Assembly (NCBI GenBank): GCA_965275905.1
Contig: CBDHYJ010000014.1
Coordinates: 1 to 64,000 of the forward strand
Length of the DNA: 64,000 nucleotides
Origin: CBDAQD01 sp965275905
GTDB taxonomy: Bacteria > Pseudomonadota > Alphaproteobacteria > Rhizobiales > JAJFHC01
Reading direction: 5' to 3'
Shown here: in pieces, positions 54,127-63,784 of the stretch
Position numbering within the stretch: the stretch's first letter is position 1
How the letters are laid out: every line of letters begins with the position of its first letter
The notes under the pieces: model-generated
What the model was told of the DNA's origin: nothing
Seen by the model: only the letters and a program-made list of their open reading frames with translations
Database searches by the model: none
Translations under genes and position numbers: made by a program

Positions 54127-54504
54127 GCGGCAACCCTCATTCTGTGGTGGACCGGTTCGTCTGGTCCGGCGCGGCTTCGTTTCGCTTCGACAATGCCCGG
54201 TTACGGTAAAGAAAGACTTATCATCCGGCCCAAATCGAGAATTTCTCGATTTTGTTCCAGGGGCGGCCTTGGCGGTAATGCTTGTCCCCGCGGGATGAAT
54301 CAATCAAAGATAGTGTGTTACGGGAGCGATTCGCGTTTTAGTTGAATCAGTGGTGGTTTGGTTTGTCTGGTCGTGTAGGGGATTGATTAACCATGGTTAA
54401 CGAATTCTCAACGTCTTGCGATGAGGTTTAGCCAATCGAAAGGTTTACCCGCGCAGGGCGGAACTTCGCGTGGGTGAAGATGAAGGAATTGGGGGTCAAT
54501 CAAT
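54127..54504. other. 378-bp divergent intergenic region with a CtrA-like palindrome
   Basis: No gene seen. Holds a perfect 14-bp palindrome TTAACCATGGTTAA at 54387-54400, made of two overlapping inverted TTAACCAT half-sites, 105 bp before the EAL gene. The region is AT-rich around it. Confidence 0.5.
54387..54400. promoter_or_regulatory. TTAACCAT inverted pair, CtrA-type site candidate
   Basis: TTAACCATGGTTAA followed by C. TTAACCAT is a known CtrA half-site in Caulobacter; the spacing between the TTAA boxes is 6, not the canonical 7. Upstream of a TipF-like gene, which is cell-cycle and flagellum linked in Caulobacter. Confidence 0.45.
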
Positions 54505-55908
54505 ATGACCAGATATGCCAACATTGCGATCGCTGGCGGCGCGGCACTTGGGCTCTGCCTGCTCGGCCTGATGCTGTACCGGTTCGCGGGCTTCTCGAAA
54601 GTGGACGCAGGTCTGACGATCGTCTGCATCATGCTCGGCGCGGCGCAGATCGCCAGTCTGTATGCGCGTGACCGGCAGCCGGATTTCGATCCGGGCGGTT
54701 TGCGCGATGATCTTGCGGAGATGTCCTATTCCCTCAATTCCCTGCGCCGCGAGACGGAGACCATCGATGATCGTTTGAGGGTCTGTGAAGACAGTCAGAT
54801 CAATGATGCCGGGATCCGCAACGAGGAACTGGTGAGCCAGATGCGCGTGCTGGAATCGCTGGTGCAGCAGCTTGCGGACAACGCGGACAACCGGGGCGGA
54901 GGCGGCGCGCCGGTCTACGACCCGGTTGACGACGAACTGGCGCACCGGCCGGCCCGCGAAATTGCCTATCTCGACGACCTGCCCGAAGAATCGGCGCCGC
55001 ACGAGGAAGACCCGATCGAGGCCATCCGCCGGGCGAGGCTGCCGAAACTCTCGCTGGTGCCGGATACGGACGACGCGCCGGCTTACGGTATGCCGGTACA
55101 TGAGGAGCCCCTTTACGACGAACGGGAAGATGCCGCGCTTCTGGCCGCCGTTCGCCAATCGCTCGATGACAATCGCATCGATCTTTATCTGCAGCCGATC
55201 GTGACGCTGCCACAGCGCAAGACCAGGTATTACGAAGGGCTTTCCAGACTGCGCGGCGAAGACGGCGAGGTGCTGTTGCCGGCCGAGTATCTGCGCGTCG
55301 CCGAAAATGCCGGCATTATCCCCGCGATCGACAACCTCCTGTTGTTCCGCTGTATCCAGGTGGTCAAGCGGATGGTTGAGCGTCATCGGGAAATCGGCGT
55401 CTTCTGCAACATCTCACCGCATTCCCTTCTGGATTCCGAGTTTTTCCCCCAGCTCATCGAATATCTCCAGCACAACAGGGAACTGTCCGCCGCACTTCAC
55501 TTCGAGTTCTCCCAGTCGATGGTCGATTCCTTCGGCCCGCTCGAACACGAAAGCCTTGGCGCTCTGCGAGAACTCGGATTCACGTTCTCCATGGACCGTG
55601 TGAAGCGTCTGGACTTCTCCGCTGAAGCGCTCGCCAGGCTTGGCTTTGCCTTCGTGAAGGTCGAGTGCGATCTGCTGCTCAACCGCAGTGCGGAAGCCCG
55701 GGCGCAGATTCACGGCGCTGACCTGAGCAGGCTGCTTGGCCGCTTTGGCATCGAACTGATCGTGGAAAAGATCGAGCAGGAGCACTCGGTGGTCGACCTG
55801 CTCGACTACGACGTGAAGTTCGGTCAGGGATATCTGTTCTCCACCCCCAGGCCTGTCCGCGGCGACATTCTCGAATCTGTGCCTTTACGCAGGACCGGTA
55901 CCGGCTGA
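54505..55908 (+). CDS. TipF-like membrane protein with degenerate EAL domain
   Basis: 467 residues. Two N-terminal membrane helices (IAIAGGAALGLCLLGLMLY; DAGLTIVCIMLGAAQIASLYA), a coiled-coil stretch (about 75-130), an acidic linker, then an EAL domain (about 210-455). Catalytic signatures are altered: EAL reads EGL (YYEGLSRLR) and the DDFG loop reads MDRVKRL, losing the second Asp; NISP and GQGYLFSTP remain. This layout matches Caulobacter TipF, a c-di-GMP receptor needed for flagellum positioning. Probably binds rather than degrades c-di-GMP. Confidence 0.8.
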   Translation: MTRYANIAIAGGAALGLCLLGLMLYRFAGFSKVDAGLTIVCIMLGAAQIASLYARDRQPDFDPGGLRDDLAEMSYSLNSLRRETETIDDRLRVCEDSQINDAGIRNEELVSQMRVLESLVQQLADNADNRGGGGAPVYDPVDDELAHRPAREIAYLDDLPEESAPHEEDPIEAIRRARLPKLSLVPDTDDAPAYGMPVHEEPLYDEREDAALLAAVRQSLDDNRIDLYLQPIVTLPQRKTRYYEGLSRLRGEDGEVLLPAEYLRVAENAGIIPAIDNLLLFRCIQVVKRMVERHREIGVFCNISPHSLLDSEFFPQLIEYLQHNRELSAALHFEFSQSMVDSFGPLEHESLGALRELGFTFSMDRVKRLDFSAEALARLGFAFVKVECDLLLNRSAEARAQIHGADLSRLLGRFGIELIVEKIEQEHSVVDLLDYDVKFGQGYLFSTPRPVRGDILESVPLRRTGTG

Positions 55909-55939
55909 AAGCCGCCTGGCGGCATCCGGAACTCCGAAC

Positions 55940-55972
55940 AGGCCGTGGCCGGTCGGTTGACCGCCGCGGCCT
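55940..55972 (+). terminator. Hairpin after the EAL gene (weak terminator candidate)
   Basis: AGGCCG/CGGCCT outer and CGGTC/GACCG inner arms between 55940 and 55972. No T-run follows. Confidence 0.35.
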
Positions 55973-56030
55973 GACGCGTTAGGCCAACGCTCTCGTTCGA
56001 TTATCTGTGCCAGTCAACGCCGGGCTTTCC

Positions 56031-56903
56031 ATGCAACCGATCCAGCATTCGGCAGACCTGCTCCGCCGGTATCCGGCCGTTCTGTGCGACATCTGGGGTG
56101 TCGTGCACAACGGGATGAAGGTCTTTCCGGAGTCAATTTCCGCGCTGACCGAATATCGCCGCTCCGGCGGCATCGTCGTCCTCATCACCAATTCGCCACG
56201 TCCCTCGGATGGCGTCCGCGTCCAGCTCGGTGAGATTGGCGCGCCGGCGGAGTGTTACGATGCCGTCGTCACGTCCGGCGACACCATAAGAACGCTGCTG
56301 CGCGCCCGTCCGGGCGCGCGGGTCTTTCATCTTGGTCCCGAGCGGGACCGCCCGATCGTCGACGGCCTCGATCTGATGCTTGTCGAACTGGACGACGCCG
56401 ATTGCGTGCTCTGTTCCGGCCTTTTTGACGACGAAGTCGAGACGCCGGACGACTACGGGGAATTGCTTGGCAAGATGGCCGGGCGGGGGCTGGACATGTT
56501 CTGCGCCAATCCCGATCGGGTCGTGCATCGCGGAGAACGGCTCGTATTCTGCGCCGGTGCCCTCGCCGAGGTCTACGGTGACATGGGTGGCACGGTCCTG
56601 ACGGCCGGCAAGCCCTTTGCACCGATTTATGATCTGGCGCTCGACAGGCTGGAGGCGAAGATGGGCCGGCGTCCGGACCTCGGCGAAGTGATCGCGATCG
56701 GCGACGGGGTGCCGACCGACATTGCGGGCGCGGCGGGAGCGGGTCTCGACACGCTGTTCATCACCGGCGGAATTCATGGCCTGGAAATGGGCAGCGCGCT
56801 CGATACACCTGAGCCCGAGGCGCTGGACCGGTTCATCGCCGGTGTCCGGCGCGACCTTCCCGATCTGAGACTTGTGGCAACCCAGACCCGGCTGCGCTGG
56901 TAG
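56031..56903 (+). CDS. HAD-superfamily phosphatase, NagD-like (TIGR01459 type)
   Basis: 290 residues. HAD motif I is VLCDIWGVVHNG, where the DxD of NagD-like proteins is D-x-W; motif II LITNSPRP; motif III GKPFAPIYDLAL; motif IV IGDGVPTDIAGAAGAGLDTLFITGG. This subfamily is common beside ribF and related genes in alphaproteobacteria. ATG 56031 fits the family N-terminus; GTG 56007 is in frame. Substrate unknown. Confidence 0.87.
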   Translation: MQPIQHSADLLRRYPAVLCDIWGVVHNGMKVFPESISALTEYRRSGGIVVLITNSPRPSDGVRVQLGEIGAPAECYDAVVTSGDTIRTLLRARPGARVFHLGPERDRPIVDGLDLMLVELDDADCVLCSGLFDDEVETPDDYGELLGKMAGRGLDMFCANPDRVVHRGERLVFCAGALAEVYGDMGGTVLTAGKPFAPIYDLALDRLEAKMGRRPDLGEVIAIGDGVPTDIAGAAGAGLDTLFITGGIHGLEMGSALDTPEPEALDRFIAGVRRDLPDLRLVATQTRLRW

Positions 56904-56934
56904 CTGTGCGCGGGCCCTTGCCGGCAAAGAAAAA

Positions 56935-56954
56935 GGGCGGGATCTCTCCCGCCC
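56935..56954. terminator. Bidirectional terminator between HAD gene and cheZ
   Basis: GGGCGGGA (56935-56942), loop TCTC, TCCCGCCC (56947-56954). Preceded on the plus strand by AAAAA, so leftward transcripts of cheZ end in a T-run. Confidence 0.8.
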
Positions 56955-56994
56955 AGTCTGGTTGCTCTGGTTTTTGTTTTTGAAGTCCTGAATC

Positions 56995-57651
56995 TCAGGA
57001 TTTGAGCGGAACCACGTTGTTGTCCGGGGTGCCGAAAAGGTCGTCAGCGGCATCCTGGGAGATTGCCGTATCGCTCGATTGCGGGCCGTGCAGCAGGCTG
57101 CACTTCTCGGGCATTTCCATGTCGACCACCTGGCGTTCACCGCCGCTCAGCACGCCGGTGACATAGGTCAGATTCTTGCTGATATAGGTGAGCGTCTCCA
57201 GCACGCGATTGATCCGTTGGCCGGTAACGTCCTGAAAACAGCAGGCCTCGAAGATATTGACCACCGCCTCGTCGACGATCTGCCGATAGCCCTCGGTGTC
57301 GGAGTCGCCGGCCGCCATGATGCGCTCGGCGGACTCGAGGATCGTCTGCGTCGCCTGTTCCGTCGCGCCCACGACTTCCTTCAGGTCGTCGTCCGCGCCC
57401 GGAATTGTCTCGCCGGTGAGGTTGTCGGGCCGGAACGCATCCAGCTCGAACTGCGTGCGTTCGATATGACTCGCGATCGCGGAGACTTCGCCGCCGAGCA
57501 CGCCGTCCCGCTCTTCGATCATGGACTGAAGCGACTCGATCATCACCTTCGTCAGTCCGAGCAGTTCGGTCAGCGAAATGTCGCCGTCGCGTTCCTGGCT
57601 GATGCAATCGACGATTTCGTCGATGCGGTCGGAACTCAATTGCTTCGTCAT
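56995..57651 (-). CDS. cheZ: CheZ-type protein phosphatase
   Basis: 218 residues. The CheZ active segment is visible as ACCFQDVTGQRINRVLETL, carrying the Asp and Gln that dephosphorylate CheY-P. Long amphipathic helices before it fit the CheZ hairpin. It starts at 57651 (MTKQLSSDRIDEI), the longer frame being Arg/Pro-rich readthrough. It lies 85 nt downstream of cheY in the same direction. Confidence 0.88.
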   Translation of the reverse strand: MTKQLSSDRIDEIVDCISQERDGDISLTELLGLTKVMIESLQSMIEERDGVLGGEVSAIASHIERTQFELDAFRPDNLTGETIPGADDDLKEVVGATEQATQTILESAERIMAAGDSDTEGYRQIVDEAVVNIFEACCFQDVTGQRINRVLETLTYISKNLTYVTGVLSGGERQVVDMEMPEKCSLLHGPQSSDTAISQDAADDLFGTPDNNVVPLKS

Positions 57652-57736
57652 GGTCTGCCCCCGCGCGCAGTTATACGGGCGCCGTCCGCCCGAAGGCGGG
57701 CCGGCGTCAGTTGTCTTGTATTGACCGTGAGGTTGG

Positions 57737-58120
57737 TCAGGCGGTGAAGACGGCTTCGATCTTGCTCTGCAGCGTCGCCGCGTTGAACGGCTTGACGATG
57801 TAGTTGCTGGCACCGGCCTTCTTCGCAGCAATGACGTTTTCCGTCTTTGCTTCCGCGGTCACCATGATGAATGGCAACTGACCCAGGTTTTCGTCCTGGC
57901 GCACCTGCTGAAGCAGGTCGTAGCCGGTCATCGGCTCCATGTTCCAGTCCGAAATGACCAGGCCATATTTGCGATCGCGCAGCTTGTCGAGGGCTTCGGA
58001 GCCGTCGTTGGCTTCGTCGATATCCGAAAAGCCGAGCTGACGCAGAAGGTTAGTGATAATTCGAACCATGGTCTTGTAGTCATCGACCACAAGGACCGGC
58101 ATGGACATGTCGAGTGCCAT
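57737..58120 (-). CDS. cheY: CheY-type single-domain response regulator
   Basis: 127 residues: receiver only. Acidic pair in VLVVDDYKTMVRII, phosphoacceptor Asp in LVISDWNMEPMTGYDLL, Thr in IMVTAEA, Lys in NYIVKPF. Very close to classical CheY; controls the flagellar motor, with CheZ encoded next. Confidence 0.94.
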   Translation of the reverse strand: MALDMSMPVLVVDDYKTMVRIITNLLRQLGFSDIDEANDGSEALDKLRDRKYGLVISDWNMEPMTGYDLLQQVRQDENLGQLPFIMVTAEAKTENVIAAKKAGASNYIVKPFNAATLQSKIEAVFTA

Positions 58121-58387
58121 CTGAAGGTTCCCCCAGTATCTCCCAATCTGCCATCCGTCTGGACGGGTAGCAGGAACTAACTACAAGACAGCCCCGGCGA
58201 TCGAACTCCTGTCGCGCAATAAGGGCCATCCGTGACCAAGGCGACAGTAGTCGATGCGACTAAATATACGGTTAACGGGGCAGACGCCGAAAAAGGACAA
58301 TTGCGCGGAGCCGCGCGTCGCTCTATTTCTCTGCGACGAACAGCGCGTATTTCACGTCCGATTGCCCGGCACGCCGGAGAGAATGCC

Positions 58388-59395
58388 ATGCAGATTCTAC
58401 GTAACGGATCGAATGGGTCCAGCGCCTGCCGAGGCGCGGCGATCGCTATTGGCAATTTCGATGGCGTTCACCGCGGACACCAGAAGGTCCTGCAACTGGC
58501 TGACGAGGCTGCGGCTTACCTCCGGGGACCGTCGGCGGCCATGGTGTTCGATCCGCATCCAAGAGCCTTCTTCCAGCCGGACCGCCCGCTCTTCAAGCTG
58601 ACCGGTTTCGAGGTGCGTGCCGCGCTTATGGAAGCGCTGGGGCTGGACTGCCTGGTGGTAATGGATTTCGACATGGCCCTGTCCCAGCTTCCGGCAGAGA
58701 AATTCGTCACCGACATCCTGCTGAACGATCTCGGCGTCGCGCATGTCGTCATCGGTTACAACTTTCACTTCGGGCAGGGCCGTCGCGGCAATGCCGGGAT
58801 GTTGCAAAGCATGGCGGACGAACATGGGTTCGGGGTCACGGTCGTCGAACCGGCGACTGCGGAGGACGGCAGCGAGACGGTGTTCTCGTCGACGCTGATC
58901 CGTCAGTGTCTGAGAGAAGGCAGGCCGCGCGATGCCGCCGATCTGCTCGGCTATTGGTGGACGGTTCAGGGTGAGGTCATCGAAGGCGACAGGCGCGGCC
59001 GTACCATCGGCTTCCCGACCGCCAATATCGCGCTTGAAGATGACGCCGCGCCGATGTTGGGCGTCTACGTCGTGCGCGCCAGACCAACGGACGGTGGTGC
59101 CGGCGAAGTGTGGCGGGGTGTTGCCAATGTCGGCCGCAGGCCCACATTCGACAAGGCCGACACCATGCTCGAAATCCATCTGTTCGACTTCGAGCAGGAT
59201 ATCTACGGGCGCGGGCTGAATGTCGAGTTCATCGAGTTCCTGAGGCCTGAACAGAAGTTTTCCGGCATCGAGGAACTGACGAAGCAGATAGCAGCCGACA
59301 GCGAACGGGCGAGGGCGGTTCACGATGAGATGGCGACCGGCGGCGATCCGATGGCCGAATTCCTGCTCGGCCGGCGCTTCGACGGGGCCGTCTGA
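58388..59395 (+). CDS. ribF: Bifunctional riboflavin kinase/FAD synthetase
   Basis: 335 residues. N-terminal adenylyltransferase: IAIGNFDGVHRGHQKVL, VFDPHPRAFF, GYNFHFGQGRRGN, FSSTLIRQCLREG. C-terminal kinase: GEVIEGDRRGRTIGFPTANI, GVYVVRA, GVANVGRRPTFD, VEFIEFLRPEQKF. Converts riboflavin to FMN and FAD. ATG 58388 with GGAGAG upstream; the frame open to 58232 is an improbable extension. Followed by ileS after 130 nt. Confidence 0.95.
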   Translation: MQILRNGSNGSSACRGAAIAIGNFDGVHRGHQKVLQLADEAAAYLRGPSAAMVFDPHPRAFFQPDRPLFKLTGFEVRAALMEALGLDCLVVMDFDMALSQLPAEKFVTDILLNDLGVAHVVIGYNFHFGQGRRGNAGMLQSMADEHGFGVTVVEPATAEDGSETVFSSTLIRQCLREGRPRDAADLLGYWWTVQGEVIEGDRRGRTIGFPTANIALEDDAAPMLGVYVVRARPTDGGAGEVWRGVANVGRRPTFDKADTMLEIHLFDFEQDIYGRGLNVEFIEFLRPEQKFSGIEELTKQIAADSERARAVHDEMATGGDPMAEFLLGRRFDGAV

Positions 59396-59525
59396 CCGGC
59401 GCCGGATGCCCGTGCGGCAAAGCCGTCGATCTGCTGTGGATTGTTGCCGCCAAGCTTGCTAGAAGACGCCGACTTCAGACAGCAGAATCTGGCACCAGAA
59501 TCTGACGCCAATCGCGGACGGTGAA

Positions 59526-62435
59526 ATGACCGACGACACCAAAGACCTGAACGGGCGCGATTATCGCGAAACCCTGTTCCTGCCGCAGACCGAATTCCCG
59601 ATGCGCGCCGGGCTGCCCCAGCGCGAGCCTGAAATTCTTCAGCGCTGGGAGAAACTGGATCTCTACCGGAAGATGCGCGAAGACGCCGCCGGCCGGGAGA
59701 AGTTCGTGCTTCACGACGGCCCGCCCTATGCCAACGGCCATCTTCATCTCGGCCATGCGCTGAACAAGATCCTCAAAGACGTCATCACCCGATCGCAGCA
59801 GATGATGGGCAAGGACTCCAACTATGTGCCGGGCTGGGACTGCCACGGCCTCCCGATCGAATGGAAGATCGAGGAGAAGTACCGCGACGCGGGCAAGAAT
59901 AAGGACGAGGTCCCGATCAACGATTTCCGCAAGGAATGCCGTGACTTTGCGGATCACTGGATCGATGTGCAGCGCGAGGAGTTCAAGCGTCTGGGCGTCG
60001 TGGGCGACTGGGAGAATCCCTACACGACCATGGGTTTCCATGCCGAGGCGGTGATCGCGCGCGAGCTCCTGAAATTCGCCGAATCCGGGCAGTTGTATCG
60101 CGGTTCCAAGCCGGTCATGTGGTCGGTGGTGGAAAAGACCGCGCTGGCCGAGGCCGAGATCGAGTATCACGACTACGTTTCCGACACGATCTGGGTGAGG
60201 TTCCCGATCACCGACGGGCCCGCGGATCTCGAGGGCGCCAGCGTCGTGATCTGGACCACCACGCCCTGGACCATCCCCGGCAACCGGGCGATCTGCTATT
60301 CGCCGAGAATTGACTATGGCCTCTACGAGGTCACCGCGGCGGCTGACGACAACTGGGCGGTTGCCGGTGACAAGCTGGTTATCGCCGACGCCCTGGTGGC
60401 GGAAGTCATGAATGCGGCGCGCGTGGACGCTTACGAGCGCCGCGCCGATGTCGATCCGTCGACCATAAAGCTCTGCGCTCATCCATGGCGGGGGCGCGGC
60501 TATGACTTCGACGTGCCGCTGTTCGGCGGCGACCATGTCACCGACGATGCCGGTACCGGATTCGTGCATACCGCGCCGGGACACGGTTCGGACGACTTCG
60601 AAATCTGGATGGCGAATGAATCCGCCCTCAAGGCGGCGGGCATCGATCACACGATCCCGTTCACGGTGAACGCGGACGGTATGTTCACGCGGGAGGCGCC
60701 TGGCTTCGAAGGCAAGAGCGTCATCACGTCTGAAGGCAAGAAGGGCGACGCCAATCAGGCCGTCATCGAAGCTCTGGTCGACTCGGGAGCGATTGTGGCG
60801 CGCGGCCGTCTGACCCACCAGTATCCGCACTCCTGGCGGTCGAAAAAGCCGATCATCTTCCGCAACACCCCGCAGTGGTTCATCGGCATGGGTGACGATC
60901 AGGGATCGGATGGCCTGCGGGAGAAGGCCCTGAAGTCGATAGACGAGACACGGTTCGTGCCGCCCTCCGGACAGCGCCGTCTTCGCTCCATGATCGAGCA
61001 GCGGCCGGACTGGGTGATCTCGCGCCAGCGTGCCTGGGGCGTTCCGATCTGCGTTTTCGTGAACCGGAACACCGGCGAGGTTCTGGTGAACGAGGCTGTC
61101 AATGCGCGCATCATCGATGCGTTCGAGTCAGAAGGCGCTGACGCCTGGTTTGCAGACGGTGCCGCCGAGAGATTTCTCGGTAACGAGTTCGATGCCGCGG
61201 AATGGGAGCAGGTTCGGGACATTCTCGACGTCTGGTTCGATTCAGGATCCACCCATGCGTTCTGTCTGGAGGAGCGCGAGGACCTGATGTGGCCCGCGTC
61301 GGTCTATCTCGAAGGCAGCGACCAGCATCGCGGCTGGTTCCACTCCTCGCTGCTCGAATCCTGCGGCACGCGCGGCCGCGCGCCGTACGACGCCGTCGTG
61401 ACCCACGGCTTCTTCGTCAACGAGGATGGCCGCAAGATGTCGAAGTCGGAAGGCAACGCGGTGGCGCCGCAGAAGGTCATGGACCAGCAGGGCGCGGATA
61501 TCCTCCGACTGTGGGTCATGAGTTCGGACTACACCGAAGAGATCAGCATCGGCCCGGAAATCCTCAAGAGCAATGTTGATGCCTATCGCAAGCTGCGCAA
61601 CACCATGCGTTTCCTGCTTGGCAACCTGCACGGGTTCACCGAAGAAGAGCGCGTCGATCCGTCGGAGATGCCGGAATTGGAACGCTATATGCTGCATCAG
61701 GTGGCCGATCTCGACCGGGTGGTGCGTTCGGCATATGACGACTTTGACTTCCGGCGCATATTCTCCCGGCTGTTCAACTTCGCCACCATCGACCTTTCCG
61801 CGTTCTATTTCGACATCCGCAAGGACGCCCTTTACTGCGATCCCGCGGACAGCAATGTACGGCGGTCTTGCCGGACCGTGCTCGATACGCTGTTTCAGTC
61901 GCTGACGGCATGGCTCGCACCGATGCTGTGCTTCACCATGGAGGAAGTCTGGTTCGCGCGGTATCCGGACGAGGGCGGTTCGGTGCACTTGCGCCAGTTC
62001 CCCGAAGTGCCGGGAGACTGGCGGGATGACGCGCTGGCGGAAAAATGGCGTCAGATTCGCCAGCTGCGCCGCGTAGTGACTGGCGCGCTCGAGGTTGAGC
62101 GCAGGGAAAAGCGCATCGGCTCGAGCCTTGAAGCGGCGCCGACGGTGTATGTCACCGCGCCCGGCTATATCGAGGCCATGAACGGCATCGACCTTGCCGA
62201 AATCGCGATCACGAGCCAGGCCAGCCTTGTCGAGGGCGATGCGCCCGCAGACGCGTTCAGGCTCGAAGATGTCGAGGGCGTCGCCGTGGTTCCGGGCCGC
62301 GCCGAGGGCAGCAAATGCGCGCGATCGTGGAAGATCTCGCCGGATGTCGGCTCTGATTCGGATTATCCGGATCTGACGCCGCGCGACGCCGAGGCGGTGC
62401 GACAGTACGACGCGCGGGCCACGGAGTCCGTATAA
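59526..62435 (+). CDS. ileS: Isoleucyl-tRNA synthetase
   Basis: 969 residues, class Ia synthetase. HIGH motif is in PPYANGHLHLGHAL, the editing domain includes VIWTTTPWTIPGNRAI and DAGTGFVHTAPGHGSDD, and KMSKS is in DGRKMSKSEGNAV. Anticodon-binding helices follow. No C-terminal zinc-finger Cys cluster is seen, as in many alphaproteobacteria. Stop overlaps lspA start (TAATG). Confidence 0.97.
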   Translation: MTDDTKDLNGRDYRETLFLPQTEFPMRAGLPQREPEILQRWEKLDLYRKMREDAAGREKFVLHDGPPYANGHLHLGHALNKILKDVITRSQQMMGKDSNYVPGWDCHGLPIEWKIEEKYRDAGKNKDEVPINDFRKECRDFADHWIDVQREEFKRLGVVGDWENPYTTMGFHAEAVIARELLKFAESGQLYRGSKPVMWSVVEKTALAEAEIEYHDYVSDTIWVRFPITDGPADLEGASVVIWTTTPWTIPGNRAICYSPRIDYGLYEVTAAADDNWAVAGDKLVIADALVAEVMNAARVDAYERRADVDPSTIKLCAHPWRGRGYDFDVPLFGGDHVTDDAGTGFVHTAPGHGSDDFEIWMANESALKAAGIDHTIPFTVNADGMFTREAPGFEGKSVITSEGKKGDANQAVIEALVDSGAIVARGRLTHQYPHSWRSKKPIIFRNTPQWFIGMGDDQGSDGLREKALKSIDETRFVPPSGQRRLRSMIEQRPDWVISRQRAWGVPICVFVNRNTGEVLVNEAVNARIIDAFESEGADAWFADGAAERFLGNEFDAAEWEQVRDILDVWFDSGSTHAFCLEEREDLMWPASVYLEGSDQHRGWFHSSLLESCGTRGRAPYDAVVTHGFFVNEDGRKMSKSEGNAVAPQKVMDQQGADILRLWVMSSDYTEEISIGPEILKSNVDAYRKLRNTMRFLLGNLHGFTEEERVDPSEMPELERYMLHQVADLDRVVRSAYDDFDFRRIFSRLFNFATIDLSAFYFDIRKDALYCDPADSNVRRSCRTVLDTLFQSLTAWLAPMLCFTMEEVWFARYPDEGGSVHLRQFPEVPGDWRDDALAEKWRQIRQLRRVVTGALEVERREKRIGSSLEAAPTVYVTAPGYIEAMNGIDLAEIAITSQASLVEGDAPADAFRLEDVEGVAVVPGRAEGSKCARSWKISPDVGSDSDYPDLTPRDAEAVRQYDARATESV

Positions 62436-62953
62436 TGGCGGACGCCGCCCCGGAGCACGGTATGGCAGACCGAAAGTCGTACACGAGGCTCGGGCTCGCC
62501 GTTGCGGCTGCCGCGTTTCTGATCGATCAGGCGCATAAATGGTGGATGCTCGAAGTGTTCGGCATCGCCGAGCGCGGTCTTGTCACCGTCACGCCATTCC
62601 TTGATCTGGTCCTGCTCTGGAACAAGGGCATCAGTTATGGCCTTTTTCCGCAGGATTCCCGGGCCGGGCAGTTGCTGCTGCTGGCGGTGTCACTGGTTAT
62701 CGTGGTGGTTCTTCTGGTGTGGCTCGCGCGGGCGACGCAGGCGCTCATTGCGGTTGCGGTCGGCCTGGTCATAGGCGGGGCGCTCGGAAATGCCCTGGAC
62801 CGCGTCGTCCATGGCGCTGTTGCCGATTTTTTCAGCTTCCACGCCTTCGGATTCCACTGGTATGTTTTTAACCTCGCCGACGTTGCGATTGTTGCCGGTG
62901 TCGCATTGCTGTTGTATGACTCTCTTATAGGGACGAAACAGACTGCAGAATAA
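62435..62953 (+). CDS. lspA: Lipoprotein signal peptidase (SPase II)
   Basis: 172 residues, four membrane helices. Catalytic Asp pair: one in GNALDRVVHGAVADFFSFH, the other in FNLADVAIVAGVAL. Cleaves prolipoprotein signal peptides, including that of the next gene. Start at 62435 overlaps ileS by one base; MADRKSY at 62462 is an alternative. Confidence 0.95.
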   Translation: MADAAPEHGMADRKSYTRLGLAVAAAAFLIDQAHKWWMLEVFGIAERGLVTVTPFLDLVLLWNKGISYGLFPQDSRAGQLLLLAVSLVIVVVLLVWLARATQALIAVAVGLVIGGALGNALDRVVHGAVADFFSFHAFGFHWYVFNLADVAIVAGVALLLYDSLIGTKQTAE

Positions 62954-63084
62954 TGCCCGTTTTCAACGACTTGCAGTCCACATTTCGCCACAAAATGGCG
63001 GGATGATTGATTCGGTCGCTATCCGGAGGCGCTAGGTTGGGGAAAGCGCTGGTCCGGGGCGAAGTCGTGCGGGCAGGGAGAGCA

Positions 63085-63597
63085 ATGAAAGTGTTCAGCA
63101 GAGTAGTTCCCCTTGGCGCCCTCGTGGTGGTCGCCCTTCCGCTTGCCGCATGTTCCACGGACGGCTTCCGTGAAGCTGTCGGCCTGTCCAAGACGGCCCC
63201 CGACGAGACCCAGGTTTCGACCAGCCAGCCGCTGGCCATGCCGCCCGACTACGCGCTCAGGCCGCCGGTCGAGCGGGTAGAGCCGGTTGAGGCGCCGACG
63301 CCGACTCCAGCCACCGCTGCTGCGACCCAGACGGCGAGCCTGCAGAGCGCGCCGTCGCCCGTTCCGTCTCCGACGCCAGGGGGCGCGACGCCGCAGGCCG
63401 GGGCCGATGGCCAGACGCCGGCTGCGGGTGAGGAGAACAAGAACCCTTACGGTATCTCCAAGACCAATCCGGACGGGACACCGAAGACGGCAAAGCAGAT
63501 CCAGGAAGAAGCGCGGCAGATCAAGATCGCCCGCGAAAAGGCCAAGAACCCGAATTACGGGACCTGGAAGAACCTGCTGGGCGTCATCTGGGACTGA
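63085..63597 (+). CDS. bamF: DUF3035 lipoprotein, BamF-like
   Basis: 170 residues. Lipobox LPLAAC with signal peptide MKVFSRVVPLGALVVVALP, then the DUF3035 core REAVGLSKTAPDETQVSTSQ followed by PLAMPPDYALRPP. A Pro/Ala/Gln-rich linker and a basic C-terminal helix follow. In Caulobacter this family is the alphaproteobacterial BAM subunit BamF. ATG 63085 has AGGGAG upstream. It follows lspA and precedes an M16 peptidase. Confidence 0.85.
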   Translation: MKVFSRVVPLGALVVVALPLAACSTDGFREAVGLSKTAPDETQVSTSQPLAMPPDYALRPPVERVEPVEAPTPTPATAAATQTASLQSAPSPVPSPTPGGATPQAGADGQTPAAGEENKNPYGISKTNPDGTPKTAKQIQEEARQIKIAREKAKNPNYGTWKNLLGVIWD

Positions 63598-63784
63598 CCG
63601 GGCGAGGCTCGGAGGATCCGGCAGGCAGCTGGATTGTCATCACCGTAAAATTACAAAACTTTAAGCCCGCGCCGGCTTGAGCCGGTGTAGGATCACCCTA
63701 CCTTCAGGGAGGGGGTACACCGTCCCTGCGCCGCGTCTTTTGAATGACGCTCCGGTTCCATCAGTATTGGGAGATCTTGCCGCA

